From: Massilia sp. erpn
GTDB lineage: Bacteria > Pseudomonadota > Gammaproteobacteria > Burkholderiales > Burkholderiaceae_D
Reading direction: 5' to 3'
NCBI RefSeq assembly: GCF_024400215.1
Contig: NZ_CP053748.1
Span: 4,464,001-4,528,000 of the forward strand
Length of the DNA: 64,000 bases
Shown: positions 25,388-34,781 of the stretch, piece after piece
Position numbering within the stretch: position 1 is the stretch's first letter
Layout: each line of letters begins with the position of its first letter
Program-made: the position numbers and the translations under genes
The notes under the pieces: model-generated
Database searches by the model: none
The model's input: the letters and a program-made list of their open reading frames with translations, nothing else
Told to the model about the DNA's origin: nothing

Positions 25388-25401
25388 TGACAAGTGTCGT
25401 A
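25388..25401. promoter_or_regulatory. Imperfect BlaI-like operator adjacent to repressor gene
   Basis: TGACAAGTGTCGTA keeps GACA-x2-TGTC symmetry and ends with the GTGTCGTA octamer (25394-25401), 32 bp before the repressor start. A site there fits autorepression. Confidence 0.5.
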
Positions 25402-25432
25402 CTATCGTGACTCCAGTCATATAGGAGCGCCG

Positions 25433-25807
25433 ATGCTGATTCCCTCGACAACCGAATTGAGTTTGCTGAAATGCTTGTGGAAGGCGCATCCGCTGAGCGC
25501 GCGCGAGATCCACGAGCGCGTGGCGGAGGAACTGGCATGGTCGTATTCGTCCACGCGCAAGACGCTGGAACGCATGCTGGAAAAACAGATGGTGCGCCAG
25601 CACTCGGTGCACGGCGTGCATGTGTATGAGGCGACGCTGGAAAAAGTCACAACCCTGGCCGCCTTCGCCCATGACTTCGGCCGCCGTGTGATGGAAATGG
25701 ACGGTCCGCTGCCGGTCAGCATGTTCACCGGCAGCAAACTGGTGGACAAGGGCGAGTTGGCGCAGCTGGAAGACATGCTGCAGGACTGGCCGGTGGAGGG
25801 CGAGTAA
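25433..25807 (+). CDS. BlaI/MecI-family transcriptional repressor
   Basis: The 124-residue protein has a winged helix: TELSLLKCLWKAHPLSAREIHERV, then STRKTLERMLEKQMV and the wing HGVHVYEA. A C-terminal dimerisation and cleavage region follows. AGGAG lies 6 bp before the ATG at 25433. Its last base is shared with the ATG of the M56 peptidase gene, the usual blaI-blaR1 coupling. The repressor is inactivated by proteolysis when the sensor peptidase is triggered (family knowledge). Confidence 0.88.
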   Translation: MLIPSTTELSLLKCLWKAHPLSAREIHERVAEELAWSYSSTRKTLERMLEKQMVRQHSVHGVHVYEATLEKVTTLAAFAHDFGRRVMEMDGPLPVSMFTGSKLVDKGELAQLEDMLQDWPVEGE

Positions 25808-27510
25808 TGGCGTCGGATTTCTTCCTGCTTTTCCTTCAGGCCAGCCTGACCAGCATGTTGACCGGCGCACTGGCATGGGGGCTGCTGCATGTGGCGGCGC
25901 GTTTCTGGCCTGCGGTGGCGATGGGGCGGCGCGTCTGGTTGCTGGCGCAACTGGCCGTTGCCGTCAGCTTTGCCGCCGTGCTGATGCCGGGCAGTGCCGC
26001 TTTCAGCCTGTTGCCCGCGATAGAGCTGCACGATGCGCAGCCTTCCAGCATGGCTGCCGATGCCAATGAGGCGGATGTCCATACCGATGATGCGCATGAC
26101 GCAGCCGGTGCCGCCGCGAAAGGCAGTGCGTCTGAGGTCCCGTATGCCGCTGCGCCGGATGATGCCGATGGCGGCTTCGCCTCCGGCCTGCTGCTGGCCG
26201 GCCAGGCCTGGCTCGCGGTCTATCTCTGTGGCCTGTTTGCCACCGCTGCGCGCTGGCTGCGCGTGCGCCGCCTGTTGTCCGCTTTGCTGACGGCATCCTA
26301 TGCGCTGGATGCGCGCACGCTGCGCCTGCATCCCGGCTTTGCCCGCGAGGACAGCGCCGCCTTGCTGGGAAAGGGCTTGCGCATCCGCGAAACCAGCGCG
26401 CCCATCTCGCCGATGCTGCTGGGCTGCTTCCAACCCATGCTGCTGCTGCCCGAACATCTGCGCGGCATGGACCCGGGCCAGCAGGAGCTCATCGTGGCCC
26501 ACGAACTGACACACTGGCGCAGCCGCGACCAGCTTTGCCTGCATCTCAGCCTGGCGCTGCAAACCCTGTTCTGGTTCAACCCCGTGTTTTCCCGGCTGCG
26601 CGAAAAGCTCGCGTTGGCCCAGGAGCTGGCTTGCGACCAAAGCGTGCTGGCCGGCCGTCCGCTGGTCCAGCATAAGCATTATGCGGCGGCCTTGCTGGGG
26701 CAATTGAAGGTCCAGCAGCAGTCCATGCAGACCAGCCAGTATGCATCGCTCGCCTTTGGCGGCGACGGCCTGGCGGCGCTGGGCATGCGCATCCACCTGA
26801 TCCGCCAGCCGCTGGCTGCGCGCCTGAACTGGAGGGGCCGCGTCGCGCTGACGGCATCGCTATGCGCGCTGCTTGGCGCCAGCATCCTGTTGCAGCCGGC
26901 ATTTGCCTGGCGCGGGGAAGAGCAGAGCCGCACCGGCGCCGCTATTTCCGCCGCAGCGGCCACCGCTGCAAAACCGTCCGGCGATGTTATTGGCGCATCC
27001 GGCAAGGCGCAATGGATCAAGCCCGTGCGCGATGGCCGCGTCAGCAGCTTCTTTGGCGTGCCCCGCAAGCGCGCCGCCGATAACGCGCGGACGCCGGCTG
27101 TCGCCAGCACCCACCATGGCGTCGACTTCGCGGCCAGGACCGGCTCCGAGGTGCGCGCAGTGGCCGACGGCGTGGTGGCCGAATCCACCGACCTGTATGC
27201 AGGCCAGGAAAAATACGGCAAGGTTGTCGTCATCGAACACGCGGACGGTCTGCGCAGCCTGTATGCCCACCTCGATAGCCGTTCGGTGCGTCCCGGCCAA
27301 CCCATCAAGGCTGGCCAGCTTATCGCCCGCTCCGGCGCCAGCGGCCGCGTCTCCGGTCCCCATCTGCACCTGGAAGCCTTGAAGAACGGCCAGCATATCG
27401 ATCCACAAACCCTGATCGCCAATCTGGAGCAGGATGCGTTCAAGTCCGCGCTGCGCAAGCGCGACGCCGCCAACCTTCGACCCAGCGGATCGCCGGCCAC
27501 CAGCAGTTAA
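25807..27510 (+). CDS. BlaR1-like M56 membrane peptidase fused to M23/LytM endopeptidase
   Basis: The 567-residue protein has an N-terminal M56 part with membrane helices near residues 10-30, 40-60, 125-150 and 345-365, and the zinc motif VAHELTHWRSRDQ near 230. The C-terminal part (about 400-545) is an M23/LytM domain with THHGVDFA (His and Asp ligands) and GPHLHLEA (His-x-His). In BlaR1 the C-terminal part is a penicillin sensor; here a murein endopeptidase domain replaces it, so the sensed signal may be peptidoglycan itself. It is coupled to the BlaI-type repressor by one-base overlap. Confidence 0.87.
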   Translation: MASDFFLLFLQASLTSMLTGALAWGLLHVAARFWPAVAMGRRVWLLAQLAVAVSFAAVLMPGSAAFSLLPAIELHDAQPSSMAADANEADVHTDDAHDAAGAAAKGSASEVPYAAAPDDADGGFASGLLLAGQAWLAVYLCGLFATAARWLRVRRLLSALLTASYALDARTLRLHPGFAREDSAALLGKGLRIRETSAPISPMLLGCFQPMLLLPEHLRGMDPGQQELIVAHELTHWRSRDQLCLHLSLALQTLFWFNPVFSRLREKLALAQELACDQSVLAGRPLVQHKHYAAALLGQLKVQQQSMQTSQYASLAFGGDGLAALGMRIHLIRQPLAARLNWRGRVALTASLCALLGASILLQPAFAWRGEEQSRTGAAISAAAATAAKPSGDVIGASGKAQWIKPVRDGRVSSFFGVPRKRAADNARTPAVASTHHGVDFAARTGSEVRAVADGVVAESTDLYAGQEKYGKVVVIEHADGLRSLYAHLDSRSVRPGQPIKAGQLIARSGASGRVSGPHLHLEALKNGQHIDPQTLIANLEQDAFKSALRKRDAANLRPSGSPATSS

Positions 27511-27643
27511 ATCCCCGGTGCCGCCCATGGCGCGGTGGCACCCATCCCTCACTTAAACAAAACGACATCGCGGCTGCGGCCTTGCGAGGTGGGCTTTCGC
27601 TCGTCCCTCGCGGCCGGGGTACGCCGACAGAAAAGGAGAAATT

Positions 27644-29800
27644 ATGCAGATCATGCGTTGCGCCATCGCCGGTGTGCTGGCCCTGTTGCCGGCCGCCGCG
27701 CGGGCCGCCGAACAAGCCGTCAGCCAGCCGATGGACAAAGTCCAGGTCACGGGCAGCAAGCTTGAACAGCGCCGTCAGGAAACCGCCAGCACCCTGCTGG
27801 TTGGCCATGAGGAGTTGATGAAACAAGGCGACCGCTCGCTGGCCGAGGCGCTGAAACGCATTCCCGGCATCAGCCTCGGCGACGGCGGCGGCGGCAAGGG
27901 CAGCGAGATCCGCATGCGGGGACTGGGCAGCGGCTATGTGCAGATTCTGCTGAATGGCATGGCCGTGCCGAACGGCTTTTCCCTCGACTCGATCGCGCCG
28001 GACCTGATCGAGCGTGTGGAGGTGGTGCAGGCCGCCAGCGCGGAACTGGGCACGCAGGGCATCGCCGGCACCATCAATATCGTGCTGCGCAAGGTGGCTT
28101 CGCGGCCGGTGCAGGAACTCAAGCTGACGCTGGGCCGGCAATGGCAGCACCTTCTGCCTGGCTTGAATGGCCAGATATCGGGCAAGACCGACAGTTATTC
28201 CTACCTGCTGGGACTGGACCTGCAGCGCTCCGTGGAGGATGAGCCGCGCATGGTGGACGATATCCAGTACGGCCGGCAAGGCGGCTTGACGCATTGGCGC
28301 ATCCGTGACGAACGCGAAATCAATAGCGCCAATATCCTCAATCTGTCGCCCCGCATCAGCTGGAATCTCGGCGAAGGGGAAACGCTGACCTCGCAGAACT
28401 TCATCGGCCTCACGCGCCGCAAGGTGGCGATCTCCGGACAGGAGCGGCTGATCGCTGGCGACACCGGCGAGTATCCGGACGGCGGCAGCGTCTTTCGCGC
28501 CAAGGCCCTGATGTTGCGCAGCGACCTGCATTGGCAGCGCGAGCTGGCGGCAGGTGGCGGCACGGAATACAAGCTTGGCATCCAGCATAATCCACGTCGT
28601 ACGGAATACGATTTTGGCGGCCATCCCAGCAGCCCGGGTCTGCCGCTGCGCCGCCACGTCAGCGCCGATGTGAACGAAACCGGCGTCACCGCCTCCGGCA
28701 AGTACGCGGCGCGGCCCAATAGCGGCCATGCGCTGAGCGCAGGCTGGGAGCTGGCACATCTCCGCCGCTCGCAAGACCGCCTTGAAAACGAATTCTTTGC
28801 TACGGGGGCGGTGAGACCGGTGCCGGATGAGCGCTTCAAGGGCAGCAGCAAGCGTTTCGCGGCCTACCTGCAGGATGAATGGGACTTGTCGACTGCATGG
28901 GCTTTTTCGCTTGGCCTGCGCGGCGAGCTGCTGGAAACCACGGTCCAGGACCGTCAGCAGCAGGACATCAGCAAGCGGTCGCCGATTTTGAGTCCTATCC
29001 TGCAGGCAGCCTACAAGCCATCGGCAGAGCATAAATGGCGTGCCGGCATCGCGCGCACCTACAAGGCGCCGACCATGGCGCAGCTGTTCCCGCGGCGCTT
29101 CACCATCGATGCCAACAACAGCGCCGTCCGGCCCGACATCCAGGGCAATCCCGACCTGCGCCCTGAACGCGCATGGGGGCTGGATGCGGGTTACGAACGC
29201 TATGTGGGCAAGAATGGCTTGCTGGCGGCCAGCGTATTCCTGCGCCGTATCGATGACGTGATCCTGCCCTTGCTGGTCCAGGAGGGGACGCGCTGGATCG
29301 CCACACCCACCAACCAGGGCCAGGCCAATGTGCATGGCTTCACGCTGGAAGCCAAGCTGCCGCTGGCCTCTTTCATGGCCGATGCGCCGCCCTTGGCCTT
29401 GAATGCCAATTTGACGCGCAACTGGTCGCGTGTGAAGCATCTGCCCGGTCCCGATAACCGCCTGGCCCAGCAACAGCCGGTCAGCGCCAATCTTGGACTC
29501 GAATACAGCAAGGGCCAGCTTGACCTTGGCGCCGATTTCAATTATCAAGGCGGCGGTAGGGCGCGGATCGGCATCGATACTGCCAGCGTGAGTCCTACCT
29601 CGCGGGAGCTGGACGTGTACGGCGTATGGAAACTGGAAAATGGCAGCCGCCTGCGGATCGGCATCAGCAACCTGCTGCACCGCGACCAGGTCTCGCGCGA
29701 AGAATATCTTGCGCAGGCATTTTTCCGCGAACAGGTCAGCACCGCGCGCAGCGGCGCACTGCTGCGCATCACCTACGAATTCGGTAAAGGCAAGGAATGA
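27644..29800 (+). CDS. TonB-dependent outer-membrane receptor
   Basis: The 718-residue protein has a signal peptide at 1-22, a TonB box-like stretch near DKVQVTGSKL, and a plug domain at about 40-150 (ALKRIPGISLGDGGG, MRGLGSGYVQILLNGM, IERVEVVQAAS, GIAGTINIVLR). A 22-strand barrel follows, ending in an aromatic-poor strand (RITYEFGKGKE). The ATG at 27644 follows AAGGAGAAA. It overlaps the acyltransferase gene by 4 bp. The ligand is unknown; the upstream M56 gene is 133 bp away. Confidence 0.92.
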   Translation: MQIMRCAIAGVLALLPAAARAAEQAVSQPMDKVQVTGSKLEQRRQETASTLLVGHEELMKQGDRSLAEALKRIPGISLGDGGGGKGSEIRMRGLGSGYVQILLNGMAVPNGFSLDSIAPDLIERVEVVQAASAELGTQGIAGTINIVLRKVASRPVQELKLTLGRQWQHLLPGLNGQISGKTDSYSYLLGLDLQRSVEDEPRMVDDIQYGRQGGLTHWRIRDEREINSANILNLSPRISWNLGEGETLTSQNFIGLTRRKVAISGQERLIAGDTGEYPDGGSVFRAKALMLRSDLHWQRELAAGGGTEYKLGIQHNPRRTEYDFGGHPSSPGLPLRRHVSADVNETGVTASGKYAARPNSGHALSAGWELAHLRRSQDRLENEFFATGAVRPVPDERFKGSSKRFAAYLQDEWDLSTAWAFSLGLRGELLETTVQDRQQQDISKRSPILSPILQAAYKPSAEHKWRAGIARTYKAPTMAQLFPRRFTIDANNSAVRPDIQGNPDLRPERAWGLDAGYERYVGKNGLLAASVFLRRIDDVILPLLVQEGTRWIATPTNQGQANVHGFTLEAKLPLASFMADAPPLALNANLTRNWSRVKHLPGPDNRLAQQQPVSANLGLEYSKGQLDLGADFNYQGGGRARIGIDTASVSPTSRELDVYGVWKLENGSRLRIGISNLLHRDQVSREEYLAQAFFREQVSTARSGALLRITYEFGKGKE

Positions 29801-30996
29801 CTATGGTACAAGCAAGCCCGCTGCGCAATGCGCGTATCGACCTGCTGCGCGGCGTGGCGATCGGCTGCGTCCTGCTGCTGCACTTCACGCTGGCCTACGG
29901 CCTGAAAGACAGCCCGCTCGGCACTCTGATCCCGCACAAGCTGCTGGGTGCCATGGTCTATAACGGCAACTACGGCGTCACCATCTTCTTCGTGATTTCG
30001 GGTTTTCTCATCACCTCGGGCGTACTGCAGCGCTGGGGAAGCCTGGGCCGCATCGAGATGCGCAGCTTCTATGCCTATCGCGCGGCGCGCATCCTGCCGC
30101 CTTTGCTGGCGGCCCTCGCCATCGTCGTCGCGCTGGGCAGCATCGGCGTGCCGCATTTCAGCAATACCGACGGAGGAAACAATCTGCCCGCCTCGCATTT
30201 CCTGCTGGGCGCGGGTTCGGTGCTCACTTTCTGGCACAACGTCCTGATGCAGTCGTATGGCTATTTCAACTACTGCCTGAACGTGTACTGGTCGCTGTCG
30301 GTGGAGGAGGTGTTCTATCTGGCGCTTCCGCCGGCCTGCCTGGTCCTGCGCCGCAACTGGCTGTTCGTGGCCCTGTGCCTGCTGCTGGTGCTGTATGCGC
30401 CGTTCTACCGCGCCGCCCATGTCGATAACGAGATCTACTATATGTATGCCTACCAGGCTTGCTTTGACGCGATCGCCATCGGCTGCCTGACTGCCTTGCT
30501 GGTGCACCGCGCACCCTTGCCACTTCAGTGGCGGCGTCCGTTGCGTCTCGGCGCTGCTGTCGGCATGGTGCTTGTTTACCTGATCGGCTTCGGCGGACAC
30601 GAGGTGCTGGGCTTCAGCATGATAGCCTTGTTCGCCGCGCTTTATCTGTACACGGCGGCCGGCGACGCCCGGCCAACGCTTTGCGCCGGCGGCCTGGGCG
30701 TGCTGCTGCGCTGGGCCGGACGGCATAGCTACGAGCTGTATCTCTTCCACGTCATCGTGCTGGCCCTGATGCGCAATGTGCTGAGCAAAAAGGAACTGAC
30801 GTATGCCAGCCGCCTGCCGTGGTTCCTGCTGTTTCTGCTGCTCAGTGGCGCAGTGGCGTGGCTGGTTGCACGCTATCTGGCGGAACCGGCCAGCCGCAGC
30901 ATCCGTGCCTGGGCCGATGAACGCGGCCAATCACCAGCGCAGGCTGGAGAACTGCAGGGCGAAATGGTCGATCAGAAGACGGGTACGGGCCGGTAG
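29797..30996 (+). CDS. Acyltransferase 3 family membrane protein
   Basis: The 399-residue protein has about ten membrane helices. Motifs include ARIDLLRGVAIGCVLLLHF near residue 12, which holds the conserved Arg and His of AT3 enzymes, VTIFFVISGFLIT near 60, and AYRAARILPP near 92. These enzymes O-acylate surface glycans or small molecules. It starts inside the stop of the TonB receptor gene (ATGA). Its last 66 bp overlap the convergent LysR gene. Confidence 0.9.
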   Translation: MTMVQASPLRNARIDLLRGVAIGCVLLLHFTLAYGLKDSPLGTLIPHKLLGAMVYNGNYGVTIFFVISGFLITSGVLQRWGSLGRIEMRSFYAYRAARILPPLLAALAIVVALGSIGVPHFSNTDGGNNLPASHFLLGAGSVLTFWHNVLMQSYGYFNYCLNVYWSLSVEEVFYLALPPACLVLRRNWLFVALCLLLVLYAPFYRAAHVDNEIYYMYAYQACFDAIAIGCLTALLVHRAPLPLQWRRPLRLGAAVGMVLVYLIGFGGHEVLGFSMIALFAALYLYTAAGDARPTLCAGGLGVLLRWAGRHSYELYLFHVIVLALMRNVLSKKELTYASRLPWFLLFLLLSGAVAWLVARYLAEPASRSIRAWADERGQSPAQAGELQGEMVDQKTGTGR

Positions 30997-31824
30997 CCGC
31001 GCGCTGGCATGCCAGACCGCCTGCACCGGTATTGGCGGCGGCTCGTAGTTGGCCAGCATCAGCGTTACCCTGCCTTCGTCGAGCAGGCGGCGTACCTGCC
31101 AGTAGGGTGCCATGCCGGCGCCCGCGCCGCAAGCCACCGCCTCGTTGCAGGCTGCGGCGTCGTTGGCGCGGAAAGCGCCCGCCACCCGCACATGCCGGAC
31201 TTCGCCATCGAGTATATAAGGCCAGCGGTTGCTATCGCGGCCGATGGTGCGCACCACGCAGGGCAGGTTTGCCAGCGCTTCCGGCGTTTCGGGCTGGCCG
31301 TGCGTGCGCAGCCAGGAAGGGCTGGCGAAGAAGACGCGCCGCAGATTGCCCAGCGGGCGCGCATGCAGCGAGGAGTCGGGCAGGGCGCCCAGCCGAATCG
31401 CCAGATCGAGCTTGTCGGCCACCAGGTCGGCATGGCGGTCGCCCAGTACCAGATCGATTTTCACTTCGGGCCAGCGCTGCATGAAGCTGGCCGCCATGCC
31501 GGCCAGATAGGTGGAGCCGAACAGCGCCGGGCCGCCGACGCGCAGGCTGCCGCTGACCACCCGGGTTTCGCTGCGCACTTCGGCGCGGGCGGCGGCGATA
31601 TCGGCCAGGACCAGCCGCATGCGCTCATGAAAGGCGGCGCCGGCCGGCGTGGTGTGCAGTTTGCGCGTGGTGCGCTGGATCAGCTGCGCGCCCAGGGCGG
31701 CTTCCAGCGTGGCCAGGGAGCGGCTGACCGATTGCAGCGAACGCCCGCTATTGCGCGCCGCCGCCGTCAGCGAGCCGGCATCGACGATGGCGATGAAGTT
31801 CAGATAATCGTCCAGACTTTCCAT
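30931..31824 (-). CDS. LysR-family transcriptional regulator
   Basis: The 297-residue protein has an N-terminal winged helix (DYLNFIAIVDAGSLTAAARNSGRSLQSVSRSLATLE) and a LysR effector-binding domain from about residue 90. It is divergent from the PhzF gene at 31903 across a 78-bp gap, the classic layout for a LysR target. Its C-terminal coding end overlaps the acyltransferase gene tail-to-tail. Confidence 0.92.
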   Translation of the reverse strand: MESLDDYLNFIAIVDAGSLTAAARNSGRSLQSVSRSLATLEAALGAQLIQRTTRKLHTTPAGAAFHERMRLVLADIAAARAEVRSETRVVSGSLRVGGPALFGSTYLAGMAASFMQRWPEVKIDLVLGDRHADLVADKLDLAIRLGALPDSSLHARPLGNLRRVFFASPSWLRTHGQPETPEALANLPCVVRTIGRDSNRWPYILDGEVRHVRVAGAFRANDAAACNEAVACGAGAGMAPYWQVRRLLDEGRVTLMLANYEPPPIPVQAVWHASARLPARTRLLIDHFALQFSSLRW

Positions 31825-31902
31825 GATTCTCCTGATTTTCGGGATAGTCTATCACTCTGAATGTGGATTGTTGTGGATCGGATTCATAATTAAGCTGGCG
31901 GC

Positions 31903-32817
31903 ATGAATCCGAAAACTTCCCCCGCCACAGTGCGCCTGGTCCATATCGACTCCTTCACCCGCACCCCATTCCGGGGCAACCCGGCCGGCGTGGTGCTCGA
32001 CGCGGACGGCCTTTCCGGCCAGCAGATGCAGGATATTGCACGCGAGCTGCGCCATTCCGAGACCGCCTTCGTGCTCAAGCCCCACGGCCCGGACCACGAC
32101 CTGCATATCCGCTACTTCACGCCTTCGGTCGAGGTGCCGGTGTGCGGCCACGCGACCATTGCGGCCCACTATGCGCGGGCCTGCCAGCTTGGCCTTCCCG
32201 CCACCAGCCTGGTGCAGAAAACCGGCGCCGGTCTGCAGCGCATCGATATCCAGCGGCATGAAGACGACTACCGCATCGTCATGCACCAAGGCCCGATTTC
32301 CTTTGGCGCCCCCTTCGATGCGGCGCAACGGCAGCGCATGGTGCTGGCGCTGGGTATCGGCGCCGCCGATCTGGAAGAGAATCGGCCGGTGCAAATCGTC
32401 TCCACCGGCCACTCCAAGGTGCTGCTGCCGCTGCGGCCTGATTTCGAGCTGGAAGAGTTGCGCCCGGACGCCGCCGCCCTGAGCGCGATCAGCCGCGATA
32501 TCGGCTGCAACGGCTTCTACCCCTTCGTAGTGCGGGACGACGGGAGCACCGAGGGCCGCATGTTCGCCCCCGCCATCGGCATCGCCGAAGACCCGGTCAC
32601 AGGCAATGCCAACGGCCCCTTGGGCGCGTATATCGTGCGCTACGGCCTGCTGCCGCATGACGGACGCCGCCTGTGCTTCGACGGCCACCAGGGCCGGGCC
32701 CTGCGCCGCGACGGCGTGGTGCGGGTGATGGTGGAGATAGACGCTGGCGAAGCTATCCGCGTTGCCATCGCGGGCGACGCGGTGCAGTTGTTTGCGGCCG
32801 ATCTGCGCGTGGACTAA
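31903..32817 (+). CDS. PhzF-family isomerase/epimerase
   Basis: The 304-residue protein has the two-lobed PhzF pattern: VHIDSFTRTPFRGNPAGVV at the start, LRHSETAFV with the catalytic Glu near residue 48, VPVCGHATIA near 80, and EDPVTGNANGPLGA near 230. It is more like the YddE group than true phenazine PhzF, as no phz genes are nearby. It is probably controlled by the divergent LysR regulator. It overlaps the end of the convergent histidine kinase gene by 4 bp. Confidence 0.88.
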   Translation: MNPKTSPATVRLVHIDSFTRTPFRGNPAGVVLDADGLSGQQMQDIARELRHSETAFVLKPHGPDHDLHIRYFTPSVEVPVCGHATIAAHYARACQLGLPATSLVQKTGAGLQRIDIQRHEDDYRIVMHQGPISFGAPFDAAQRQRMVLALGIGAADLEENRPVQIVSTGHSKVLLPLRPDFELEELRPDAAALSAISRDIGCNGFYPFVVRDDGSTEGRMFAPAIGIAEDPVTGNANGPLGAYIVRYGLLPHDGRRLCFDGHQGRALRRDGVVRVMVEIDAGEAIRVAIAGDAVQLFAADLRVD

Positions 32818-34781
32818 ACGCGGGTCGGCAAGGTCATGATAAAGCTGGTGCCTTGTCCCAGTTCGCTGCGTACCTCGATCTTGCCGCCCAGGACGCCGTA
32901 GACGATGTTGTAGACGATGTTCAGGCCCAGGCCCGAGCCGCCCCGACCCAGCTTGGTGGTGAAGAAGGGATCGTAGATGCGGCTCATATTTTCCGGCGCG
33001 ATGCCGGCGCCGTTGTCGCGCACCGTCACTTCCACCCACTCTTCCTCGGCCATGCTGGCGCTGATCCAGATTTCGCCTTCGCGCCGTCCCTCGAAGGCGT
33101 GCATCAGGCTATTGTTGACGAGATTGATCAGCACCTGGCCGAAGGGGCCGGGATAGCTGTGCATCAGAATGGTTTGCGGCACGTCCTGCCGCACCAGGAT
33201 GCCGGAATTCTTAAAGGTCGGCATCAGCACCAGCAGGATTTCGCCCGCCAGGTCGCACAGGCGGAACTCGCGGCATTGCGAGGTGGCGCGGTCCACCGCC
33301 ACCTGCTTGAAGCTGGCCACCAGGTCCACCGCCCGGTGCAGATTGCGCAGCACGATCTGGCCGCCGCCGTTCACATCGGTGATATAGGCTTCCAGCGTCG
33401 AGCGCTTGATGCCTTGCGCGCATTGCTTCTGGAATTGCGTGGTCTGGTCGATCAGGGTGCTGACCGCCAGCAGGCTGTTGCCGATGGGGGTGTTCAGCTC
33501 ATGCGCCACGCCTGCCACCAGCGATCCCAATGCTGCCAGCTTCTCGCTGCGCACCAGTTCATCCTGGGCGCGGCGCAGGGTTTCCAGCGATTCGGCCAGG
33601 TCGCGGTTGGCTTCCATCATTTGCGCGGTGCGCACCTGCACCAGCTCTTCCAGGTGGTTGCGGTACTGGATCAGTTCCAGCTCGCTCTTCTTGCGGTCCG
33701 AGATGTCGGTGGAAACGCCGCCCATGGCCCAGGTCTGGCCATGCTCGTCGATCAGCGGGAATTTTTCGGAGACATAGGTGCGGATCTGGCCCGCGCTGTC
33801 GGGTGCCGTTTCCTCGTAGGTGTAGGCGTGGCCGGATTCGATCACCGCCAGGTCGTTGACGCGGAAGCTGCTTGCCACTTCGGGCGCAAACACTTCGTAG
33901 TCGAAATGGCCGAGCGGATCGTTGGCGCCGGGCGGCAGGATCATGCGGAAACGCTCGTTCACCAGCAGGTAGCGCCCCTCCAGATCCTTCACATAAATGA
34001 TGGCCGAGGATTTTTCCACGATATTGTGCAGCAGCGACTGGCTGCGCCGCAGGGCCGAGTTGCGTTCGGCCGTCGTCGCCAGCATGGTGTTGAAGGCGAG
34101 CGCCAGGCGGCCCACCTCGTCGTCGCTGCCGAGCGGCGCGCGCAGGTCGTAGCGCTGCTCGCGCGTGACGCGGTCGGCCACGCGCGAGAGCGCGAGCAGG
34201 GGCTGGGTCACCAGGCGGCGCAGGCTGAGGGAATACAGCAGGCTGCCGATCAGGAGCGTCAGCAGCACCACGGCCAGCACCAGCGCATACTGGCGCAGCC
34301 TTTCCGCCAGCGGCGGCAAGGCGTAGTCGACCTGCAGATAGCCGACTACGTCGCGCTCGAAGCGCACCGCTGCCATCATGGTCAGCGAATCGCCGTGGAA
34401 GCGGTGGCCCATGCCTGCCTGCTCCGGCCAGGTGCAGCGCAGCTGGGCATTGCCCGCGCCCCGGCGCGCATACTGGGCAAAGACCTGGTGGCCGGCGTCG
34501 AACAGGCAGGCGCTGTCGATATCGCGGCTGCTGCGCAGCGCTTCCAGGGTGCGCGTGGCGGCGTTGCGGTCGCCGAAGTTCAAGTCCACATCCAGATTCA
34601 GCGACAGCAGCTCCATGCGCGCCGCCAGATCCTGCACCAGGCGCGGACGCGCCACCACCACGTCGTAGGAGGCCAGGGCGAGCAGGGCGGCCAGCAGGGC
34701 TGCGAAGGTGGTCAGCACCGAAACCAGCAGCAGCTTGCGCTGCAAGGCCAGGTTGCGGAAATGGCGGCGCAGGCTGGTCAT
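32814..34781 (-). CDS. Membrane sensor histidine kinase with HAMP and PAS domains
   Basis: The 655-residue protein has membrane helices near residues 18-42 and 166-188 around a periplasmic sensor of about 120 residues. HAMP (about 190-240) and PAS (about 255-370, IIYVKDLEGRYLLVNERF) domains and a coiled region follow. The kinase core has an H-box GVAHELNTPIGN near 430, an N-box LINLVNNSLMHAF, and ATP-lid motifs RDNGAGIA and GSGLGL. No receiver or regulator gene is adjacent. Its ATG overlaps the YfiR-like gene stop (ATGA), so the two form a sensor unit. Confidence 0.92.
   Translation of the reverse strand: MTSLRRHFRNLALQRKLLLVSVLTTFAALLAALLALASYDVVVARPRLVQDLAARMELLSLNLDVDLNFGDRNAATRTLEALRSSRDIDSACLFDAGHQVFAQYARRGAGNAQLRCTWPEQAGMGHRFHGDSLTMMAAVRFERDVVGYLQVDYALPPLAERLRQYALVLAVVLLTLLIGSLLYSLSLRRLVTQPLLALSRVADRVTREQRYDLRAPLGSDDEVGRLALAFNTMLATTAERNSALRRSQSLLHNIVEKSSAIIYVKDLEGRYLLVNERFRMILPPGANDPLGHFDYEVFAPEVASSFRVNDLAVIESGHAYTYEETAPDSAGQIRTYVSEKFPLIDEHGQTWAMGGVSTDISDRKKSELELIQYRNHLEELVQVRTAQMMEANRDLAESLETLRRAQDELVRSEKLAALGSLVAGVAHELNTPIGNSLLAVSTLIDQTTQFQKQCAQGIKRSTLEAYITDVNGGGQIVLRNLHRAVDLVASFKQVAVDRATSQCREFRLCDLAGEILLVLMPTFKNSGILVRQDVPQTILMHSYPGPFGQVLINLVNNSLMHAFEGRREGEIWISASMAEEEWVEVTVRDNGAGIAPENMSRIYDPFFTTKLGRGGSGLGLNIVYNIVYGVLGGKIEVRSELGQGTSFIMTLPTRV

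Noticed and set aside
27517..27542. GGTGCCGCC/GGTGGCACC hairpin after the M56-M23 gene
   Set aside because: The arms match at 8 of 9 positions but no T-tract follows, so the terminator call would be weak.
31903..32817. PhzF as evidence of phenazine biosynthesis
   Set aside because: No phzA, B, D, E or G genes are nearby, and the protein looks like the generic YddE-type branch.
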